Shown here: positions 1 to 13,415 of the stretch, one piece after another
Layout of the letters: every line of letters starts with the position of its first letter
Numbering within the stretch: the stretch's first letter is position 1
Assembly: GCA_016872645.1 (NCBI GenBank)
Contig: VGZH01000027.1
Location: forward strand, 1 to 61,185
DNA: 61,185 bases
Direction of reading: 5' to 3'
Source: Planctomycetota bacterium
GTDB taxonomy: Bacteria; Planctomycetota; Planctomycetia; Planctomycetales; Planctomycetaceae
Notes under the pieces: model-generated
The model's database searches: none
What the model was told of the DNA's origin: nothing
What the model saw: the letters and a program-made list of their open reading frames with translations, nothing else
Made by a program: the position numbers and the translations under genes

Positions 1-576
1 CTCGCCATCGAAGCCAGCGGAGTCCGCAAACCCTACGTCATCCCCGAACTCCCGAAATCGAAAGGCCCCGGCAAGGAATACAGCGTGGACGAAGTCCTCG
101 CGCTGGCCGGCGGCGACGGCCTCAAAGCCCGCGACTTCAAGAACGGCGAGAAGATGTACAAGGCCGCCCGCTGCGTGATCTGCCACCGCTTCGGCGGCGA
201 CGGCGGAGCCACCGGCCCCGATCTCACCCAACTCGCCGGCCGCTTCAACCTGAAAGACCTCACCGACGCCATCGTCGATCCCAGCAAAGTCATCTCCGAC
301 CAATACAAAGCCTCCACCATCGAAACCAAAGAGGGCAAAGTCATCACCGGCCGCATCGTGAGCGAATCGAAAGAGACGATCACCGTCGTCACCGACCCAG
401 AAAACGCCACCAAGGTCGCCGTCATCAAGAAGAGCGACATCGAAAGCAACGAACCGTCAAAGGTCTCATTGATGCCGAAAGACTTGCTGAAGACGCTCAA
501 CGAAAACGAAGTCCGCGACCTGCTGGCCTACTTGCTGTCGCGGGGCAACCCGAACGACGCGATGTTTCGGAAATAA
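1..576 (+). CDS. C-terminal part of a planctomycete c-type haem-binding domain protein
   Basis: The reading frame is open from base 1, so the gene starts upstream of the window and only its last 191 residues are seen. A c-type haem attachment motif CVICH lies at bases 172-186, followed by GGDGGATGPDLT, a layout typical of the putative haem-binding domain found at the C terminus of large secreted planctomycete proteins, often after a beta-propeller or membrane-bound dehydrogenase domain. The segment IVDPSKVISDQY followed by a lysine-rich stretch and a final helix (NENEVRDLLAYLLSRG) fits that domain. The likely site is the periplasm, with haem bound covalently and the Met axial ligand probably in the distal part (SLMPKDLL). 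The upstream domain, and so the substrate, cannot be seen. Confidence 0.85.
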   Translation, partial: LAIEASGVRKPYVIPELPKSKGPGKEYSVDEVLALAGGDGLKARDFKNGEKMYKAARCVICHRFGGDGGATGPDLTQLAGRFNLKDLTDAIVDPSKVISDQYKASTIETKEGKVITGRIVSESKETITVVTDPENATKVAVIKKSDIESNEPSKVSLMPKDLLKTLNENEVRDLLAYLLSRGNPNDAMFRK

Positions 577-780
577 CTTCTGTGATTTGTGGTCAATTGT
601 TCGGCACGCTGAGACTGCCGCCGAATCGCCAGTTCGTACCAAATCAGTACTCGCCTGCAAGATGCGCCCGTTGGTCTTGTGAAATGCAAAGCGAACTGGG
701 CGAAGCGCCGTTCGCATCCCTTCGATGCAAGTCTCAGCAAGTCAAGCAATTTTCTGTCAGTGGCAGCCGGATGTCGTTCG

Positions 781-2259
781 ATGTCAAAGACGCGCTATCC
801 GTCCCTGTATCAGATCAACACCCGAGTGTGGCTGACCGACCTGTCGCATTCGCGCGACCGCCGAGCGACGTTGGATGATATTTCGGATGCCGCATTAGAT
901 GATTTCGCGCGGCAAGGCTTCGACTGGATTTGGCTGCTGAGCGTCTGGCAGGCCGGTCCGGCTGCGCAGGGAATCTCGCGTGCGAATCCTGATTGGCGGC
1001 GCGAGTTCGAAGAGACGCTTTCGGACCTCTCCGACGACGACATCGGCGGTTCGGGTTTCGCCATTCAGAGCTACACGGTCCATCGCGATCTGGGAGGTGC
1101 TCCGGCGCTTGCGCGGTTGCGACAACGAATGCAGCAGCGCGGGCTGAAGCTGATGCTCGACTTCGTTCCGAACCACATGGCACCGGATCATCCGTGGGTC
1201 AACGAGCATCCGGACTACTTCGTGTCTGGCAGCGAAGTGGATTTGGCTCGTGCACCTCAGAACTTTTACCGACTGCCAACACAGAACGGATCAATGTTGC
1301 TGGCGCACGGCCGCGACCCGTACTTTGACGGCTGGCCTGACACAATTCAGCTCAACTACGGCAACCCTGATTTGCAAGAGGCGATGATCGGTGAGCTGAA
1401 ACGCATCGCCGGGCAATGCGACGGCGTCCGTTGCGACATGGCGATGCTCGTCTTGCCCAGCGTGTTCGAGCGGACATGGGGAATCCGAGCGGAACCCTTC
1501 TGGCCTAAGGCAACCGAGTCCGTGCGGCACGAGCATCCGCAATTCCTGTTCATGGCCGAGGTCTATTGGGATCTCGAGTGGGAGTTGCAGCATCAGGGCT
1601 TCGACTTTTGCTACGACAAGCGACTGTACGATCGGTTGCGTGAGCAGCACGCACGCCCAGTCCGCGAGCATTTCTGGGCCGGACTGGATTACCAGGACAA
1701 GCTGGCTCGCTTCCTGGAGAATCATGACGAACCGCGAGCAGCCGCTACGTTCTCGCGAGCCGTTCACGAAGCGGCCGCAGTCATCACGTTTCTGTCGCCC
1801 GGCCTGCGGTTCTTCCATCAGGGTCAGTTCGAGGGCCGACGAAAACGCATCTCGCCGCATCTGGTTCGCGCACCCGCGGAAGCCGAGGACGAACACTTGC
1901 AACTGTTTTATCAACGCATGCTGGCCGTACTGCGAAAGGACTCTGTTCGCAATGGATCCTGGCGACCGCTCGAACGCGTTCCGGCCTGGGACGGCAACAC
2001 CTCCTGCGACAACTTCGTCATCTGCGAATGGCACGGTGCCGGTGGCGAACGATTGCTCGTCGCCGTGAACTACGCGCCGAGCCAGAGTCAGTGCTTTGTC
2101 CGCTGGCCCGAGGCCGACGTTGGTCATGGAATTTGGCGCCTGCACGACTGCCTGAGCGACGCAGTTTACGATCGGGACGGAGCAGATTTGGTCGCGCGAG
2201 GGCTGTTCTTGGATCTGCCGGCGTGGGGCTATCACGTCTTTGACCTGAAACTGCCGTGA
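781..2259 (+). CDS. Alpha-amylase family (GH13-like) glycoside hydrolase
   Basis: This 492-residue protein has the signature of the GH13 alpha-amylase superfamily. It begins with a (beta/alpha)8 barrel (SLYQINTRVWL) and has LMLDFVPNHMAPDHPW as region I. The catalytic aspartate is in GVRCDMAM (D219), the acid/base glutamate in FMAEVYWD (E260) and the second aspartate in ENHDEPR (D316), so all three catalytic carboxylates are present. A C-terminal beta-sandwich domain follows (GERLLVAVNYAP). The start at 781 was chosen because residues before it do not resemble the family; an in-frame ATG at 679 would add 34 unlikely residues. No signal peptide is seen, so a cytoplasmic role in alpha-glucan or trehalose-type sugar metabolism is inferred. 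The exact specificity cannot be told. Confidence 0.9.
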   Translation: MSKTRYPSLYQINTRVWLTDLSHSRDRRATLDDISDAALDDFARQGFDWIWLLSVWQAGPAAQGISRANPDWRREFEETLSDLSDDDIGGSGFAIQSYTVHRDLGGAPALARLRQRMQQRGLKLMLDFVPNHMAPDHPWVNEHPDYFVSGSEVDLARAPQNFYRLPTQNGSMLLAHGRDPYFDGWPDTIQLNYGNPDLQEAMIGELKRIAGQCDGVRCDMAMLVLPSVFERTWGIRAEPFWPKATESVRHEHPQFLFMAEVYWDLEWELQHQGFDFCYDKRLYDRLREQHARPVREHFWAGLDYQDKLARFLENHDEPRAAATFSRAVHEAAAVITFLSPGLRFFHQGQFEGRRKRISPHLVRAPAEAEDEHLQLFYQRMLAVLRKDSVRNGSWRPLERVPAWDGNTSCDNFVICEWHGAGGERLLVAVNYAPSQSQCFVRWPEADVGHGIWRLHDCLSDAVYDRDGADLVARGLFLDLPAWGYHVFDLKLP

Positions 2260-2369
2260 CTCGTGGCTCTCGTGAACTCGTACTTCGCTTGTTGCGGCTC
2301 AGTCCAGCCGACAGCGTTGGACACAAGCCGCACGAGCCACTCCAAATCGACCACAAATTACCTTCCGCG

Positions 2370-3010
2370 CTGACTTGAGTTCTGTCGACGACTGTGCAGG
2401 ATTGTTGAGGGACTCCTGTGGATTGCGGTTGCGTTTCGTCGATCACAGCCGCACTGTCGAAGCAACTCAATCGCAAAAAGCTCTACAGCTTCTCGGTCGA
2501 GTTCACGATTCCGGAATTCGATGAGAACGCCTTCCAGCAAGAGGTCGTGCGACGACTAGGAACCGAGCATCACACGGGGCGTTGTTCGCACCACGACATC
2601 GGCCGAATCTTCTCGTAAGTTATCCGACACACCGAGACTCCGATCCTGCGAACGGCTCCGGCTCAGATGTTTCTGTCATCACAACTGGCGTGGGAGTCAG
2701 GTATCAAGATCGTGCTGACCGGTGAACGGGCGGACGAGGTATTTGGCGGCTACGGCATCTTCAAAGAGGCGACTCTGAGGCGGTTCTGGTCACGACGGCC
2801 GGATTGGTTGCGTATGGCCGATGTTACTCCAGCGGCTGTACCCGTACATGAAAAACATTCAATCGCAGCCCACCGCAGAGCTGCCAGCGTTCTTTGGAGT
2901 GAACCCGCAGACGGTCGGCCATCCATTCTTCTCGCATCTGCTACGGTTTGAGTTGACCAGAAAATTGAAAAAGTTTTTTCACGCCAGAGGTGCTGGTCTC
3001 TCGACAACGG
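2370..3010 (+). pseudogene. Decayed asparagine synthetase (AsnB-like, exopolysaccharide type)
   Basis: Recognisable asparagine-synthase pieces occur in order but in broken frames. LLRDSCGLRLR (near 2398) runs into a deletion that removes the SGGxDS ATP-pyrophosphatase loop. AALSKQLNRKKLYSFSVEF, FDENAFQQEVVRRLGTEHH and DIGRIF then lead to an in-frame TAA at 2616-2618. The same frame continues with VIRHTETPILRTAPAQMFL and VLTGERADEVFGGY, where the family has GEGADE. A frameshift near 2815 moves homology to another frame with LLQRLYPYMKNIQSQPTA and HPFFSHL. The glutaminase domain is missing. Loss of the ATP loop, a nonsense codon and a frameshift make this a pseudogene. Similar synthetases occur in exosortase-associated exopolysaccharide clusters. 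Confidence 0.75.
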
Positions 3011-3175
3011 TATCGAGGGGCGTTGGGCGTCTAGAGGGTGCTCAGGGCCGGGGCGGTGTTCGTCATGGCGAACCCGACTACGAAGCCAGACAAACGAACT
3101 TATCGGCTCAACAACTCGCGAGCGTCGTGCCTCATCGCGCAGAGCAAGTGGCTGAGAGGTTACGAAGCGATGTAG

Positions 3176-3376
3176 GCGGAGATTCCACATCTGCGAAACG
3201 TCATTGCCGTTGGCGTGATCGACGAGGTCACCGGCTTCGGAATCGTACCGACGGTCATGGCGATCCTGCTGCAAACGGATTTGACAAAATACGAACTGTC
3301 ACAGTTGCGTTACTTCAGCAATACCGGAGCCGCATTCCCGATCGAATCCGTTCTGAAACTGCGAAAAGCGATTTGA
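3176..3376 (+). pseudogene. Remnant of an AMP-binding acyl-CoA ligase
   Basis: A 66-codon fragment reads EVTGFGIVPTVMAILLQTDL and then LSQLRYFSNTGAAFPIE, the stretch of acyl-adenylate-forming ligases that precedes the MYGLTE motif. The match is to the ligase type found in exosortase/PEP-CTERM exopolysaccharide clusters (family knowledge, not searched). An in-frame TAG stands at 3173-3175 and a TGA at 3374-3376. The N-terminal ATP-binding motif and the C-terminal domain are absent. It follows the asparagine synthetase remnant and precedes two further remnants on the same strand, so it is read as part of one decayed cluster. Confidence 0.6.
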
Positions 3377-3416
3377 TCAGCTCTCGAACAGTGCGGCGAA
3401 TCGACTCCGGGTGCTT

Positions 3417-3695
3417 GGCGAGCGAACGGCAGACAATCTGACATGGTGGTTCTCGTAGTACCCGGACCTCAAACACGAAATCTTCGCACTCGGTCGGAAC
3501 GGGTGCTGTTGGGGTACGCGGTGTCGTATCGCGCCGCGAATTCCGTTCACATCACCAACATGCTTGCCCAGCCAGCCTTCAACGAATTACTGCTGTCAAA
3601 GTTCACAAGGCTATCCCGTCAATTGCAGGCGGATGCGATTCGAATGTCGTGCTTTGGGCCGCGAGAATTTCCAAGCGTGAACTGCGGGCTCGCAC
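3417..3695 (+). pseudogene. Probable remnant of a GNAT-like acetyltransferase
   Basis: One frame reads ERTADNLTWWFS, a stop (TAG, 3456-3458), then YPDLKHEIFALGRNG. After a frameshift near 3500 the neighbouring frame reads VLLGYAVSYRA, VHITNMLAQPAFNELLL and ADAIRMSCFGPREF. The order (ADxLxWxF, then a YPxxxxEIFAL strand, then LLGYAV and a C-terminal helix) resembles GNAT-type proteins from polysaccharide gene clusters. The resemblance is from memory and moderate. The stop and shift show that the gene, whatever it was, is broken. Confidence 0.35.
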
Positions 3696-3759
3696 GTTGG
3701 ACGTGACTGGCGAAGTTCGCATGCTGCGGAGCATGTGAACTTGAAGCTCTGCGTCGACC

Positions 3760-4098
3760 TTGAATTATCACCGAATTGGCAATTTCGGCGATTCGCCGTA
3801 CGACCACGAGTTGTGGAGCGCGTCGCTTGCGGACTTCGAAAAGCAAGTCGCGTTGGTGACGAACAACTTTGACGTGAACAGTCTGTCCGATTGGGAACAC
3901 GCATTGGGTCAACATCGCGGCCGATTTGTGATGCTGGCCTTTGATGATGGATACCTTGACAACGATTCCGAGGCGTTTCCGATCCTGAAAGTGTACGACG
4001 TTTCGGCGACGTTCTTTATTGCCATTGGATTCATTGACCGCCTGCGTGTGACGAGATCTCGTGTATATTGCGGACCACGACGGCAGAATCGATCATGA
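3760..4098 (+). pseudogene. Truncated polysaccharide deacetylase (NodB-type) fragment
   Basis: The fragment starts NYHRIGNFGDSPYDHELWS, like the MYHRI start of polysaccharide deacetylases, and carries RFVMLAFDDGYLDN, which corresponds to the metal-binding TFDDGY motif of the NodB homology domain. VYDVSATFFIAIGFID, normally followed by the HxxxH motif and the rest of the barrel, instead runs into unrelated sequence and stops. Only about 100 of the usual 230-300 residues remain. It closes a run of four remnants with functions typical of exopolysaccharide export or modification. Confidence 0.7.
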
Positions 4099-4211
4099 TG
4101 AATGAGTGGCTGCCAACGTCCGCGAGCTTGGCCGAGTCGGATCGCTCGCGGTCGTTCCGGCGATTGCTGACGGCCTACAAGTCGCTTGCAGTTGATCTGT
4201 CGGAGGCGTAA
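4095..4211 (+). other. Short open frame, probable gene remnant
   Basis: A 38-residue frame (starts MMNEWLPTSA, ends SLAVDLSEA) lies between the deacetylase fragment and the dehydrogenase. It has no clear ribosome binding site and no recognised family. Its position suggests the tail of one of the decayed polysaccharide genes. Confidence 0.25.
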
Positions 4212-4241
4212 CTCGATTTTCTTTTACCCGGAGTTCATCGC

Positions 4242-5183
4242 ATGAGTCGCACGCCTGTCATGGCTGACAAACTTCCGCCGTTGTTCCTCGAATTGTTGGG
4301 TGATGACTTTGAGATTCTGCCGTGGGAGACATCGGCCGAATCGGATTCATTGCGACGCGCCGAGGCGTTCATCACTTACGGGCATCCGGGCGTGGATGGG
4401 CCGTTGCTCGATCTCGCTCCGAAATTAAAGATTGTCAGTAATCACGGAGTTGGCGTTGATCACATCGATCTTAAGGCGGCGGCAGATCGAAACATTCCTG
4501 TCGGCAACACTCCCGGATGTTTGGATGGATCAACTGCGGACATGACATTCGCCTTGATTCTGGCGACCGCGCGAAACGTTGTGATCGGAGACCGATACGC
4601 CCGCAGTGCGGCATTCACCGTCTACGAGCCGTCACTGCTGATCGGCAAAGAAGTTCACGGAGCTACGCTAGGGATCGTGGGACTCGGCCGGATCGGCAAG
4701 CAGGTGGCTCGGCGAGCAAAGGCGTTCGACATGCATGTCCTGTATCACAATCGCCGCCGCGATCCGATTGCGGAAGCCGAATTTTCCGCCGAGTACCGCA
4801 CACTCGAGGATCTGCTGGCCGAGAGCGATTTCGTCGCGCTGAACTGCCCGCTGACAGCAGAAACCAACAATCTGATCTCGACGGCGCAGTTCGCGTTGAT
4901 GAAGCCGTCCGCCATGCTCATCAACATGTCTCGCGGAGCAGTCGTCGATACCGACGCCTTGTACGCGGCCCTCAGAACTGGCCGCATCGCCGGAGCGGGT
5001 ATCGACGTCACGCAGCCGGAACCACTGCCGCGCGATCATCCATTGCTCACACTGCAAAACTTGGTACTCACGCCGCATCTGGGAAGCGCGTCGGATCGGA
5101 CTCGGCGTCGCATGATCGAGATGACGATCGAGAATCTTCGAGCCGGAATAGCTGGGGAGCCGCTGCCGTACCGTGTCGGCTGA
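4242..5183 (+). CDS. D-isomer specific 2-hydroxyacid dehydrogenase
   Basis: This 313-residue protein has the two-domain layout of NAD(P)-dependent D-2-hydroxyacid dehydrogenases (glyoxylate/hydroxypyruvate reductase and phosphoglycerate dehydrogenase branch). The nucleotide-binding loop is GLGRIGKQ near residue 147. The catalytic residues are visible: Arg in MSRGAVVD (R231), Glu in QPEPLP (E260) and His in LTPHLG (H279). NHGVGVDHIDL in the catalytic domain is also typical. A Shine-Dalgarno GGAG lies 8 bases before the ATG. It would reduce a 2-keto acid or oxidise the hydroxyacid in the cytoplasm; the substrate cannot be told. It directly follows the decayed cluster but is itself intact. Confidence 0.92.
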   Translation: MSRTPVMADKLPPLFLELLGDDFEILPWETSAESDSLRRAEAFITYGHPGVDGPLLDLAPKLKIVSNHGVGVDHIDLKAAADRNIPVGNTPGCLDGSTADMTFALILATARNVVIGDRYARSAAFTVYEPSLLIGKEVHGATLGIVGLGRIGKQVARRAKAFDMHVLYHNRRRDPIAEAEFSAEYRTLEDLLAESDFVALNCPLTAETNNLISTAQFALMKPSAMLINMSRGAVVDTDALYAALRTGRIAGAGIDVTQPEPLPRDHPLLTLQNLVLTPHLGSASDRTRRRMIEMTIENLRAGIAGEPLPYRVG

Positions 5184-5416
5184 CGTGGCATTTTCGCCAC
5201 AGGTCGGTGTGATCGTCATATTCGAAGCAACGACTGCCGGCCGGTGAATTCCTTGGCAGAACAACCGTCACCTGAGCCCGGTTCCTGCGGGCTGTGTGTT
5301 GACTCCGCCAGGCCAACGCCATGGTCAGAAGCCACCCACGTGCCAAACGGATGACCATCAACACTCTCTTGAGATCGTTGAATTCGCATTTGATTTGAAC
5401 TCAGAAATCGACGTCC

Positions 5417-5539
5417 ATGACCGAGTCTCTGTGGATCATCATTGGGTTACTCGGCACAGGCCGGTTTTTTCGACGTTGCGTCGCGCTTGAGAATCGCCCG
5501 ACCGCTTGCGAGAGTACGCCCCACGAGGAGTACTCATGA
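5417..5539 (+). CDS. Possible 40-residue peptide coupled to the next gene
   Basis: A short frame (MTESLWIIIGLLGTGRFF, then charged residues) ends in TGA that overlaps the start of the next gene in an ATGA junction (5536-5539). The N terminus is hydrophobic and faintly recalls the GLLGQxLFxxRF pattern of LpxB N-terminal-like membrane domains, but it is too short to assign. No clear ribosome binding site precedes it. It may be a chance frame. Confidence 0.25.
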   Translation: MTESLWIIIGLLGTGRFFRRCVALENRPTACESTPHEEYS

Positions 5540-6054
5540 AAGGTCCGGGATTACGAATCGACGTCGACGTGCGCCGTGCGTGGAGCTGCCCTGTGTGTGG
5601 ATTGGGTGCGCGGCTAACGATGGACATCACCGCTCCGCGCTGCTCTTGCGTGCGCGGCGGCGTGCCGATGAAACTGGCTGAGGGGCAGCGTCCCGGACGG
5701 CTCGACTTGCGGCCGGAGTTGCGGTCCATGCTCGATCGCATCCAAGCGGGTGAAGAATTTGCCCGGATGACTTCGCCGTTGATGGAGGATGCGGAAAGTG
5801 GACCGGGTGGCTACGGCAGCTCGAAGTCTCGAAATCGTCCGCCGCGCACAGAACGATCGGGCGACTACGCGGATCGACGACCTCGCGAATCCCATCCAAC
5901 GTCGGAGTGGCAAAATGCGGCGACCACTGAGCCGCTGACCTCGCCGGAGTCGACTCCGTTGGCTGTTGAACCGCCGCGACAATCTCCAGCTCCGCCAGAC
6001 GAGGACGATTTCGGCGCGGGTTTGGGTGTCGGCGAGACGTCCACACCACAATAG
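5536..6054 (+). CDS. Hypothetical protein with an N-terminal zinc-ribbon-like motif
   Basis: The protein has 172 residues. The start at 5536 is preceded by GAGGAG with good spacing. CPVCG (C18, C21) and CSC (C36, C38) near the N terminus could bind one metal ion as a short zinc ribbon. The remainder is proline-, serine- and arginine-rich, ends in an acidic stretch ([14 protein letters not shown]) and looks disordered. It lies 47 bases before uvrA on the same strand and could be co-transcribed with it. No family is recognised. Confidence 0.65.
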   Translation: MKGPGLRIDVDVRRAWSCPVCGLGARLTMDITAPRCSCVRGGVPMKLAEGQRPGRLDLRPELRSMLDRIQAGEEFARMTSPLMEDAESGPGGYGSSKSRNRPPRTERSGDYADRRPRESHPTSEWQNAATTEPLTSPESTPLAVEPPRQSPAPPDEDDFGAGLGVGETSTPQ

Positions 6055-6101
6055 CCGACGGCTTTGAGTTTCATTCGCCGCGCGACAATGGTTGTTCCCC
6101 T

Positions 6102-9945
<3,844 letters not shown>

Positions 9946-9953
<8 letters not shown>

Positions 9954-12900
9954 GCGGTTGTGGGAGTCGTTGCGGACTCGTGGTTTCGCTCGTGTGCGGA
10001 TCAACGGCAAGACTTTCCGGCTGGAGGACGTGCCAAAGATTGATCGCAAGAGCAAGCATCTCATCGAAGTGGTCGTGGATCGGGTCACGGCCAGTCATTC
10101 GCGCAGCCGCCTGGCGAGTTCCGTGGAGCAGGCCTTCGATCTCGGCCGTGGATTCATCCGAGTCGCGCACGTCGACGAGAATGTTTCGGAAGTACACTGG
10201 CGAGTCGACAACTACTCGCTGCACTTTGCCTGTCAGCAGTGTGGTCGTGGTTTTGAACAACTGACGCCGCACAACTTCAGTTTCAACAGCCCGCTCGGTT
10301 GGTGCCCAAGTTGCGAGGGACTCGGAGTCCAACAAGGGACTGACCTCGCCTCGCTCATCAACGAGCCGAAAAAGTCGCTGGCCGACGGCGCGGTCACCGC
10401 TTGGCCGGAGGTTGCAAGCAGCCCGCTGTTCCGAGCCATGCTGACGGCACTGGCGCAGCAATTTGGAATCCCGCTGGATGTGCCCTTCGAGCGGCTCGAC
10501 CCGCGTCATAAGCGGCTAGTGCTGCACGGGACGGGAGAGCGGTGGGTGGAGATGACGGGATTGCAAACTCCCAATTTCAGCTTCCAGTACAAGGGGCTTT
10601 ATCCGGCGATCGAAGAGGCCGGTCGCGCGTCGCACTCTTACCGGCATCGGCTGTTCGGCATGACGGGGGAAGTGGCGTGCTCGGTGTGTGACGGGAGCCG
10701 GCTGCGTGATGATTCGGCGAACGTGCGGCTGCGCGGGTTCACGTTGCCGCAGCTTTGCGAATTGCCGCTCGATGAGGCGTTGAAATTTTTGAAGACGCTC
10801 CAGCTGACCGGCAGCGACAAGAAAATCGCCGGGGACTTGCTGACCGAGGCGACACATCGATTATCGTTCTTGGTCGATGTTGGCTTGAATTATCTGAGTC
10901 TCGCCCGAACGTTGCCGACGCTCTCCGGCGGCGAGTGCCAGCGCATCCGGCTGGCGGGGCAGATCGGCCGAGCCTTGACCGGCGTGATGTATGTCCTCGA
11001 CGAACCGACGATTGGGCTGCATCCACGCGACAATGGACGCTTGCTGACGGCCCTGAAGAAACTGCGAGACCTTGGCAACACGCTGATCTTGGTCGAGCAC
11101 GATCGTGAAGTGCTCGGCGCGGCGGATCGCCTGTACGACTTCGGACCGGGAGCGGGCCGGCTCGGCGGCACCGTGACGGCCGAGGGATCACCGAAGCAGC
11201 TCGGCCGCGAGGAGAATTCGCTGACCGGGCAGTTCTTGTCGGGACGGAGGGAGATTCCGATTCCGATGACACGGCGGATGCAGCGTGATGGAGGAAGAAA
11301 GAGTCAGAGAAAAGAAGAGCAATCGCGGATACGCAAACGCTCCAAGTCAGCATCACCCTCGGACTCTCACGCTCTCACACCTTCACACACCAAAGGCTGG
11401 CTTGAAGTCGTCGGCGCGCGGCATCGCAACTTGCGAAACGTGCATCTGCGTATCCCGCTCGGCACGCTGACGGTTGTCACCGGCGTCAGCGGATCGGGGA
11501 AGAGTTCGTTGATTCAAGAGACGCTCGCAAAGGCGGTCGCGCGGAAGCTGCATCGGTTGAACGAGACACCTGGCCCGCACGATGAACTGCGCGGGTTGCA
11601 GCACATCGACAAGTTGATCCTGGTCGATCAGCAACCGATCGGGAACACGCCGAAGTCGAACCCCGGCACGTTCACCGGCGTATTTGACGAGATTCGTGAG
11701 CTGTTCGCACAGTTGCCCGAATCAAAAGTGCGCGGCTGGCGAGCGGGCCGCTTCAGCTTCAATCGCGCCGGCGGACGCTGCGAACTCTGCGAAGGAAACG
11801 GACAGAAGCTGATCGAGATGCACTTCCTGCCCGACGTCTGGATCGAATGCGATCAGTGTCGTGGCAAGCGGTACAACGCCGAGACTCTGACGGCGAGGTA
11901 TCGAGGTCAGTCGATCGCCGACGTGCTCGAGATGCCAATTGGTCAGGCACTCGAACTGTTCGAGAACATCCCGCGCATTCGCGGGCCGCTGGCAACGCTG
12001 TGTGCGGTCGGACTGGATTACCTGACGCTCGGCCAATCCGCACCGACGTTGTCGGGCGGCGAGGCACAGCGAGTGAAGCTGGCGGCGGAACTCGCTCGGC
12101 CGCAGACCGGCAAAACGTTGTACATCCTCGATGAGCCGACCACCGGTCTGCACTTCGACGACATCGACAAACTGCTGAAAGTGCTCAACAGCCTGGTTGA
12201 GAAGGGGAACACCGTCGTCGTTATCGAACACAATCTCGACGTCATCAAGACGGCCGACTGGCTGATCGACCTTGGCCCGGAAGCGGGAGACGGTGGCGGT
12301 TGGATCATCGCGGAGGGAACACCGGAAGATGTGGTTGCGCAATTCTCGGGACAAAGATCGACCGCCGATGGCCGAGAGACGTTGTCCCAAAATTCGCACA
12401 CAGCCGCGGCACTCGCCCCGATCCTCGCCACGGGTACACGTGGTGAGCGAGCCGTCTTCGATGCCGATGGCGTGCGCAAGAAAAGAGCGGGAGACGTCAC
12501 GCTCGCAGAACTCGGCCGGGACGCGAAGATGCCCTGGCAAGTCAACGGCCGCAAATGGCATCTCGTGGAGCGTGTCGCGCTCAACAATAAGCCTTGCCGT
12601 TGGGAAAGTGCCGCCCTGGAACGAGTCATTGAATTCTTGGAGTCTGTTCCAGAAGCGACGCCCGCACGCAAGGTTGCAACGGCACCCGACTCGAAGCTCG
12701 CATTTCTGCCGAGCAAACTGCGAGGAAAGGTTACGACTGGCGCGGCTTTGAAACTGCAACAGGACGATCGAGGCCCGGCAGCGTTGCTCGATCCGAATGC
12801 GCGGCTGTCGACGATTTGGGAGGAACGCAGCGTCGTTGAGGTTGTCGGCCCGGATGCTTCGCGCGGGTGGTTTTTGCACGCCATGACCGGTGACGAATGG

Positions 12901-13179
12901 CTGCTGACATTGAAATTCCGTGTGCCGGAGAACACGTTTCAACAGAAGTCGTTGGTTGCGGCATTGCAGCTCAAACCGGTCGACGACATTCGCGAGATTG
13001 AAGCCTACGGCCGAGCCGATCGTGTTCGTGTCAAAGATGCTAGCGGTTCTTGGCAAGAGGTGACGATCACCGTGCATCGGCTGCGTGAGATCGACTCGCC
13101 GGCATTTTGGAAGTTCTTGGATGATGCCAAGCGAGCATTTTTGGTGAAAGCGGCGCGTAAGCGAAAGCTGCCTCGTTGA
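9946..13179 (+). CDS. uvrA: Double-length UvrA, C-terminal part (after the frameshift)
   Basis: This frame carries the rest of half 3, half 4 and a C-terminal extension. UvrA homology starts exactly at the second copy of the 55-bp unit (KHERLWESL). The frame stays open back to 9802 but that stretch is not UvrA-like. Half 3 ends with [14 protein letters not shown] and [14 protein letters not shown]. Half 4 has [13 protein letters not shown], the zinc motif [14 protein letters not shown]...CDQC and [12 protein letters not shown] with [10 protein letters not shown]. All Walker and signature motifs of both halves are intact. After about base 12340 come roughly 280 residues not found in standard UvrA ([45 protein letters not shown]), a separate domain of unknown role. 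Joined to the upstream part it gives about 2340 residues against about 950 for ordinary UvrA. Confidence 0.92.
11270..11392. repeat. Degenerate repeat-derived linker between uvrA halves 3 and 4 (element 6)
   Basis: A very basic, serine-rich linker ([19 protein letters not shown], later [12 protein letters not shown]) sits before [14 protein letters not shown] of half 4. AGCGTGA on the left and TCACGCT on the right pair weakly. The composition and the TPSH ending match the linkers of elements 3 and 4, so a decayed copy of the same element type is inferred. Confidence 0.4.
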
Positions 13180-13415
13180 AAACCGAAGACATCTCAACTC
13201 AGAGACTGCGGTCGGTTTGACGGCAAAATCATCAGAATGATGTCAGCTGCAGTTCGCACCGCTCAACCCAATTGGTGTGCGGGCATGGCCTAGTCGCACT
13301 GTTGCCCCTTCCAGAAGAGCAGCGATGAGATTGGCACGACGTTCGCCAATGCAAGGTTCTTGTCGCTCAATTCGCGCGATGCCGTCATGACTTTAGAACG
13401 TGGAAGGTATCGAAC

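Noticed and set aside
1291-2235. Long open frame on the minus strand opposite the amylase gene
   Set aside because: It is a shadow of the intact amylase gene; the translation has no family features and no ribosome binding site.
11722-13197. 491-codon minus-strand frame opposite UvrA half 4 and its C-terminal domain
   Set aside because: The plus strand carries intact UvrA motifs, and the minus-strand translation has no recognised domain.
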